The notes below the pieces were generated by a model. It worked only from the letters and a program-made list of their open reading frames with translations. It searched no databases and was not told where the DNA came from. From contig JASLRF010000489.1 in assembly GCA_030744095.1 (NCBI GenBank), positions 1 through 12,195 of the forward strand: a DNA stretch of 12,195 nt. Direction: 5' to 3'. The position numbers and the translations under genes were made by a program. The stretch is from Pirellulaceae bacterium. GTDB taxonomy: Bacteria > Planctomycetota > Planctomycetia > Pirellulales > Pirellulaceae. Positions within the stretch are counted from its first letter, which is position 1. Every line of letters begins with the position of its first letter. Positions 7,695 through 12,195 of this stretch are shown here, in pieces.

Positions 7695-7754
7695 TACTAG
7701 TGGAACGCGCCACCTAACAACCCGAACACCCCGCCCTGTGTAGCTTCTCAAAAG

Positions 7755-10451
7755 ATGGCAAACAAAGAACCCGTTGGGTCAAAAAAATCACTGGTCATTG
7801 TCGAATCGCCAGCCAAAGCTCGCACGATTGGCAAGTTTTTAGGGAAAAACTTCACCGTCGAAGCCAGCGTGGGCCACATTCGCGACTTGCCGAAGGGACG
7901 TAAAGAAGTCCCCGAAGAACTGAAGAAGGAAGAATGGGCCTATTTGGGCGTCAATGTGAACGACCGGTTCACGCCAATCTACATTGTGCCCGCCGACAAG
8001 AAGCAGCAGGTCACCAAGCTCAAGAAAGCGCTCAAAGGTTGCTCGGAACTCTATTTGGCGACGGATGAAGATCGCGAAGGGGAAGCGATTAGTTGGCACC
8101 TGCTGGAGGTGCTCAAGCCGAAAGTGCCGGTGCACCGACTGGTCTTTCACGAGATCACGAAAGAAGCGATCACCGAGGCGTTGGCGAATCCTCGCGAGGT
8201 CGACGACGCCCTGGTTCGCGCGCAAGAGGCCCGACGAATTCTGGATCGGCTGTACGGTTACGACGTTTCGCAACTGCTCTGGAAAAAGGTTGGTCGGGGC
8301 CTTTCCGCGGGACGTGTGCAAAGCGTATCGGTGCGATTGATTGTCCAGCGCGAACGGGCTCGCATGGCGTTCAATTCAGCCACGTATTGGGACGCAACGG
8401 CTCTGTTCGCCACGGACAAGAACGAACAGTTTACGGCCACGCTGACAACGGTCGAGGGTCGACGCATCCCAGTCGGCAAGGACTTTGACGCAGCGACGGG
8501 AAAACTCAAAGACGAATCGATGCTGTTGCTGGACGAGCAATCCGCCGCAGCGTTGGTAGTGAGATTGCGAAACGCCGAATTTCGGGTGACGGCCGTCGAG
8601 CAGAAACCGTTCAGGTCACAGCCCGCCCCACCGTTCACGACCAGTACGATGCAGCAGGAAGCGAACCGCAAACTGGGTTTCACTGCCAGACGGACCATGC
8701 GTGCCGCGCAGAGCCTGTACGAAAACGGCCACATCACCTACATGCGTACTGACTCGACCAACCTGGCCAGCGTGGCAGTGGAGGCAGCCCGCGAATTGGT
8801 CCGTTCGGAATATGGCAACGATTATTTGCCAGACGCGCCGCGCGTCTACCAAAGCAAGGTGAAAAACGCGCAAGAGGCTCATGAAGCGATTCGTCCGGCG
8901 GGTCATCCGTTCGAACTGCCCGATGTCGTCGGCAAATCGCTCGCACCTGACGAACGCAAATTGTTCGAGATGATTTGGAAGCGGACGATTGCCAGTCAAA
9001 TGGCCGATGCACGTGGCTTCCGTACAACGATCACCGTGGAAGGCGGAGGCGCGGAGTTCCGCGTGAGCGGCAAGACAATCGAATTTCCAGGTTTTCTCCG
9101 AGCTTATGTGGAAGGATCGGACAATCCCGAAAGCGACCTGGCGGACAAGGAGACATTGCTGCCGCCGTTGGTCGAGAACCAGTTGGTAACGTGTCGCGAG
9201 TTGGAACCGCATGATCACACCACCCAACCACCTGCCCGCTTCACGGAAGCCTCGCTGACGCGCAAGCTCGAAGAAATGGGGATCGGTCGGCCCAGTACGT
9301 ACGCTTCGATCATCGAGACCATTCAAAACCGCGAATACGTCTTCAAGAAGGGAAGCGCGCTCGTTCCAACCTGGGTCGCCTTCGCCGTGACCCGCTTGCT
9401 CGAACAACATCTCGAATCGTTGGTCGATTATCAGTTCACCGCACAAATGGAAGACTTCTTGGACGCGATCAGTCGTCGCGAAGCCGAGCACGCGGACTAC
9501 CTGCACGAGTTCTACTTTGGCAACGGCAAGCCAGGCTTGAAAGCCTGCTTGACGGCAAAAGAAAAAGAGATCGATCCGCGCTTGATGAGCCGTTTTACGA
9601 TTGGAACTCCGACCACCGGTGAACACCGTGAAGAGATCGTATTGCGCGTTGGCAAGTACGGCCCGTTTCTCGAACAAGGCGAACGTAAGGCGAGCCTCCC
9701 TGAAGGCATGACACCGGACGAAGTCACATTGAAGAAGTCGATCGAGCTTCTTGATGCGGGGATGACCGACGACGAACCGCTGGGGATTTGCCCGGACACG
9801 CACAAGCCGGTGTTCTTGAAGGTCGGGCGGTTCGGACCCTACGTTCAGTTGGGCACGCCGGAGGATGAGGAAAAGCCCAAAAACGCGTCGCTGCTGCCGG
9901 GCTTAACTCCAGAAGACGTCACTTTCGAAGTTGCACTGAAGTTACTTACGTTGCCGCGCGTGGTGGGCACGCATCCGGAAAGCAACGAACCCGTCGTTGC
10001 ACAAAACGGGCGATACGGACCGTACATCAAGTGTGACAAGGAGACGCGTTCACTGCCTGCCGATATTTCGCCACTTGACATCACGCTCGAACAGGCGTTG
10101 CAGCTCCTGGCTCAGCCCAAGACGCGCGGACGTGCTGCGGCGAAGCCGCCCATCAAGGTCTTCGAGGCATCTCCCGTCACGGGCGAACCGATAAAACTGC
10201 TGGAAGGCCGCTACGGTCCGTACTTTGCTGACGGTCAGACCAACGCCTCGTTGCCGCGGGCTATGGATCCCGAAGAAGCGACTTTTGAATTGGCGATCCG
10301 CTTATTGGAAGAACGTGCTGCCAAAGGCAACACAAAGAAGAAAAAGAAGAAGAAGAAAGCGACCAAGAAGAAGGGCGCCAAAAAGAAGACAACCAAGAAA
10401 GAAAAGGCTGCCGTCAAAAAGAAGGCCGCCAAGAAGAAAACGGCCGGTTGA
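7755..10451 (+). CDS. topA: DNA topoisomerase I (type IA) TopA
   Basis: This complete 898-residue enzyme relaxes negatively supercoiled DNA by breaking one strand through a 5'-phosphotyrosine. The TOPRIM domain opens with LVIVESPAKARTIGKFL (Glu17) and carries the metal-binding Asp104-x-Asp106-x-Glu108 in LATDEDREGEAISWHL. VGRGLSAGRVQSVSVRLIV and ANRKLGFTARRTMRAAQSLY are core type IA motifs. The catalytic Tyr329 lies in GHITYMRTDSTN (E. coli Tyr319), and EMGIGRPSTYASIIETIQ follows near 507. After the core come four topoisomerase C-terminal repeats marked by GKYGPF (633), GRFGPY (691), GRYGPY (752) and GRYGPY (818). They lack the four-cysteine zinc ribbons of E. coli TopA. Residues 857-898 are a lysine tail (24 Lys in 42) resembling histone H1-like tails; binding DNA non-specifically is the likely role. 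The ATG lacks a clear Shine-Dalgarno (only AAAAG close by), but the conserved N-terminus begins a few residues later, so the start can hardly move. Confidence 0.98.
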   Translation: MANKEPVGSKKSLVIVESPAKARTIGKFLGKNFTVEASVGHIRDLPKGRKEVPEELKKEEWAYLGVNVNDRFTPIYIVPADKKQQVTKLKKALKGCSELYLATDEDREGEAISWHLLEVLKPKVPVHRLVFHEITKEAITEALANPREVDDALVRAQEARRILDRLYGYDVSQLLWKKVGRGLSAGRVQSVSVRLIVQRERARMAFNSATYWDATALFATDKNEQFTATLTTVEGRRIPVGKDFDAATGKLKDESMLLLDEQSAAALVVRLRNAEFRVTAVEQKPFRSQPAPPFTTSTMQQEANRKLGFTARRTMRAAQSLYENGHITYMRTDSTNLASVAVEAARELVRSEYGNDYLPDAPRVYQSKVKNAQEAHEAIRPAGHPFELPDVVGKSLAPDERKLFEMIWKRTIASQMADARGFRTTITVEGGGAEFRVSGKTIEFPGFLRAYVEGSDNPESDLADKETLLPPLVENQLVTCRELEPHDHTTQPPARFTEASLTRKLEEMGIGRPSTYASIIETIQNREYVFKKGSALVPTWVAFAVTRLLEQHLESLVDYQFTAQMEDFLDAISRREAEHADYLHEFYFGNGKPGLKACLTAKEKEIDPRLMSRFTIGTPTTGEHREEIVLRVGKYGPFLEQGERKASLPEGMTPDEVTLKKSIELLDAGMTDDEPLGICPDTHKPVFLKVGRFGPYVQLGTPEDEEKPKNASLLPGLTPEDVTFEVALKLLTLPRVVGTHPESNEPVVAQNGRYGPYIKCDKETRSLPADISPLDITLEQALQLLAQPKTRGRAAAKPPIKVFEASPVTGEPIKLLEGRYGPYFADGQTNASLPRAMDPEEATFELAIRLLEERAAKGNTKKKKKKKKATKKKGAKKKTTKKEKAAVKKKAAKKKTAG
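10334..10359 (+). repeat. 26-bp homopurine tract encoding the polylysine run of TopA
   Basis: An unbroken A/G run made of AAG and AAA codons encodes eight consecutive lysines. It is a plausible site for in-frame length change by slippage. I checked for an A-AAA-AAG type frameshift heptamer and did not find one in frame. Confidence 0.7.
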
Positions 10452-10631
10452 TTGTCAGTTGCCGTACGGTCCGTCGTTCTCGCGTAGGCCGGAACCAAGC
10501 GACGTTAATCGTAGTTGTTCGATGCAAAGGGTCTCGTATCTAGAGCGCGCGCCGATTCACTGTAGCGGCCTTTCGCCGTTTGGACTCATGACACAAATCG
10601 CCGCGGACGCTACTCGTCAATGCGACACGCA
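10452..10631. other. Convergent intergenic region between topA and the sugar dehydrogenase gene
   Basis: 180 bp between two genes that face each other. A weak hairpin, CGGC-CTTTC-GCCG (10566-10578), is followed by TTTGG and could be a poor terminator for topA. CCGTACGG near 10463 is a short palindrome. Nothing else is recognisable. Confidence 0.35.
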
Positions 10632-12195
10632 CTACTCCGTTCGGTCGAACCGATAGATGCCTTGCCCGTCAGCCGCTTGGATCGTGTAGTAAACCTCACC
10701 CTGTTCGTCTTCTCCGAACGATAGCACGGGGATTCCCGTCGACGCAATTCGGTAATTCTTGACAACCCGCCTGGCGGCTTCGTCGTATTGGAGTGCCCAT
10801 ATCTTTCCCGACACAAAGTCCGCGTACAGGTACTTGCCCTGCAATTCCGGCAGTCGGCTGCCACGATAGACGAGGCCGCCGGTAATGGACTTACCGACTT
10901 GGTGGTCGTATTCCCAAACTGGATCGATCGGTTTCTCGGGGTTCGAGGTCTGGCCGTTGTTGAATGCGTGTGTGGATTCGCGAATGCTCCAGCCGTAGTT
11001 GCCGCCGCGTCGCACAATGTCGATCTCTTCCCACAAATCCTGGCCGACATCGCCGACCCAGACCGTCCCAGTTTGACGATCGACGGAAAGACGCCAAACG
11101 TTGCGAAATCCATAGGCAAAAATCTCGGGGCGAGCAAGCGGGCGGTCAACGAATGGGTTGTCGAGGGGAATCGCATAGTTCCTTCCTGCGTCGCGACGAT
11201 CGACATCAATTCGAAGCACCGATCCCATCCACGTCTTGAGATTTTGTCCATGCGCCAGTGGATCATTGCGACCACCGCCGTCGCCCAGCGCAATGTACAG
11301 ATAACCGTCCTTGCCAAATGCGATGGAACCGCCGTTGTGGTTAGAAAACGGTTGCGGAATCTTGATCACTACCTGTTCGCTCGCAGGGTCCGCGCGGTTG
11401 GGATCGTCTTTCGAAACGTTGAATCGAGACAGAATTGATGTCCGCGGCTCGGCGGCCGAACTGTAGTACAGATAGAAGTGCCCATTTTTCTTGTACTGTG
11501 GGTGCATGGCCAGGCCCAGCAGTCCTTCCTCATTGTCTTCGGCCCAGTCGTGCACCTTTTCAGTAATGTCCAGAAACAGATGCGTCCGCCGGGTGCCAGG
11601 ATCATTTTGGAAGATGTGAATTTGACCGCGTTGTGTCGGGACAACGATGCGGTTGCTGCCGTCGCCCGCGTGCGTCAAGCCCATCGGGCGAAGCGATCTT
11701 ATCTTGCCACGCTCGTCAATGCTCTCCCAGCCGTCCCATTTGAGCTGCGGGAACGCGGGAACGCCACGCAGCGCCAGCGTGCCATCGACCGGATCGGGCA
11801 CCGAGCCGTCTGCGGGCAGTTCGCGGATTTTGATATTGCGAAACGCAACGTCATTGCCGTGGTCTTGCAAGCAGAGATGGCCTCTGGTCGCTTTGCCGAA
11901 GTTTGCGAACTTGGCAAACTTGCTCTTGGCCACGCGCTCGTCCCAGTCCTCGGTGCCGATCTGGAAATAGTAGTAGCTAACGCCATTAATCGCCACTTCA
12001 CATTGCGTGGGCAAGATTCGCAAGTAGATGTTGTTCCATTGACCCGGCGGACGTGTGGCGTCCGAGATCGCGGGGCTGACAATGCCACCTTGGTCTTCTA
12101 CACGAATCGCCCAAGCGGGTTTGACCGGTTCGTACAGCTGATAGAGCCAGCCCGACTTCTGCGGATCGTGCCCGTCGATGTTGTCCTGAATCTGG
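10632..12195 (-). CDS. DUF1080 / PQQ-dependent sugar dehydrogenase (GSDH) fusion, C-terminal part (cut by window edge)
   Basis: An open minus-strand frame enters at the right edge and ends at TAG 10632-10634, giving at least 520 visible residues; the N-terminus is missing. The apparent start at a TTG (12023) is inside a domain, so it is not the real one. Visible residues 1 to about 128 are the end of a DUF1080 (3-keto-disaccharide hydrolase/LamG-like) domain: QIQDNIDGHDPQKSGWLYQL, RPPGQWNNIYLRI, GHLCLQDHGNDVAFRNIKIR. Residues from about 165 to 520 are a beta-propeller of the glucose/sorbosone dehydrogenase family: EEGLLGLAMHPQYKKNGHFY, NHNGGSIAFGKDGYLYIALG, GSVLRIDV, EIFAYGFRNVWRLSVD, GDVGQDLWEEIDIVRRGGNY. 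His286 of NHNGG and Arg364 of GFRN line up with the catalytic His144 and Arg228 of Acinetobacter soluble glucose dehydrogenase, so PQQ-dependent oxidation of a sugar is likely. Extracytoplasmic location is expected for the family, but the signal peptide is outside the window. The substrate is unknown; sugar or polysaccharide breakdown is inferred. Confidence 0.9.
   Translation of the reverse strand, partial: QIQDNIDGHDPQKSGWLYQLYEPVKPAWAIRVEDQGGIVSPAISDATRPPGQWNNIYLRILPTQCEVAINGVSYYYFQIGTEDWDERVAKSKFAKFANFGKATRGHLCLQDHGNDVAFRNIKIRELPADGSVPDPVDGTLALRGVPAFPQLKWDGWESIDERGKIRSLRPMGLTHAGDGSNRIVVPTQRGQIHIFQNDPGTRRTHLFLDITEKVHDWAEDNEEGLLGLAMHPQYKKNGHFYLYYSSAAEPRTSILSRFNVSKDDPNRADPASEQVVIKIPQPFSNHNGGSIAFGKDGYLYIALGDGGGRNDPLAHGQNLKTWMGSVLRIDVDRRDAGRNYAIPLDNPFVDRPLARPEIFAYGFRNVWRLSVDRQTGTVWVGDVGQDLWEEIDIVRRGGNYGWSIRESTHAFNNGQTSNPEKPIDPVWEYDHQVGKSITGGLVYRGSRLPELQGKYLYADFVSGKIWALQYDEAARRVVKNYRIASTGIPVLSFGEDEQGEVYYTIQAADGQGIYRFDRTE

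Larger units (their letters stand above)
7456..7754. other. Divergent intergenic region between the SurA/PpiD-like gene and topA
   Basis: About 300 bp between two outward-facing genes. The half near the SurA/PpiD-like gene has an AT-rich block (7518-7530) that can be read as a -10 element in both directions. On the minus strand AATAAT (7519-7524) has TTGGAT (7543-7548) 18 bp upstream, a poor -35. On the plus strand TTGACA precedes it. The topA-proximal half has no clear promoter or ribosome binding site, which leaves topA translation weakly explained. A 42-codon ORF lies in the middle. Confidence 0.5.

Noticed and set aside
7461..7751. 96-codon minus-strand frame across the topA leader
   Set aside because: It begins with TTG, overlaps the start of the SurA/PpiD-like gene in another frame, and has a Cys/Arg-rich composition unlike the real genes here.
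8616..9803. 395-codon open frame antisense to topA
   Set aside because: It lies wholly inside the unmistakable TopA coding sequence, its translation has no recognisable motif, and long antisense frames are common opposite genes of this codon use.
10337..10440. Programmed frameshift site in the lysine codons of topA
   Set aside because: The AAA AAG pairs are preceded by G or C in frame, so the classic slippery heptamer is absent, and the frame ends naturally after the tail.
12021..12023. TTG as the start of the sugar dehydrogenase
   Set aside because: Fifty-seven further in-frame codons upstream encode clear DUF1080 sequence to the window edge, so the TTG is internal.
1..12195. A novel defence, mobile or CRISPR system
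   Set aside because: No repeat-spacer array, transposase, integrase, reverse transcriptase, toxin-antitoxin pair or unknown gene cluster is visible. All large genes belong to known families.

Overview
The window looks like a chromosomal housekeeping region of a planctomycete, probably of the Pirellulales type. This is inferred from gene content and style, not from any marker gene. The clues are a DUF1080 domain fused to a PQQ-type sugar dehydrogenase, a membrane-anchored SurA/PpiD-like protein with a very large Pro/Ala/Lys linker, a topoisomerase I whose C-terminus has degenerate repeats and a lysine-rich tail, mid-range GC, and mostly single genes that switch strand instead of long operons.

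Layout from left to right. (1) 1-731, minus: the N-terminal third of a glycogen debranching enzyme (GlgX), cut by the window edge. (2) 925-1974, minus: an integral membrane protein with the isoprenylcysteine carboxyl methyltransferase/PEMT signature and an extra membrane domain. (3) A divergent spacer of about 310 bp. (4) 2290-4500, plus: a complete glycogen branching enzyme, GlgB, starting at GTG. (5) 4639-7455, minus: a SurA/PpiD-like anchored protein with a low-complexity block of about 260 residues where a parvulin domain would be expected. (6) A divergent spacer of about 300 bp with a candidate promoter and a doubtful 42-codon ORF. (7) 7755-10451, plus: DNA topoisomerase I, TopA. (8) 10632-12195, minus: the C-terminal part of a DUF1080/PQQ-dependent sugar dehydrogenase fusion, cut by the right edge.

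Functionally, GlgX and GlgB belong to the same glycogen/alpha-glucan pathway and lie within 2 kb of each other, though on opposite strands. TopA relaxes negative supercoils. The SurA/PpiD-like protein and the sugar dehydrogenase would act outside the cytoplasmic membrane. The membrane methyltransferase has no clear link to its neighbours.

I found no mobile element, CRISPR array, RNA gene, phage gene or recognisable defence system. I do not see a new multi-gene system here. The points most worth a second look are the domain architecture of the SurA/PpiD-like protein, its 15-bp in-frame tandem repeats, the topA leader region, and the domain fusion at the right edge.
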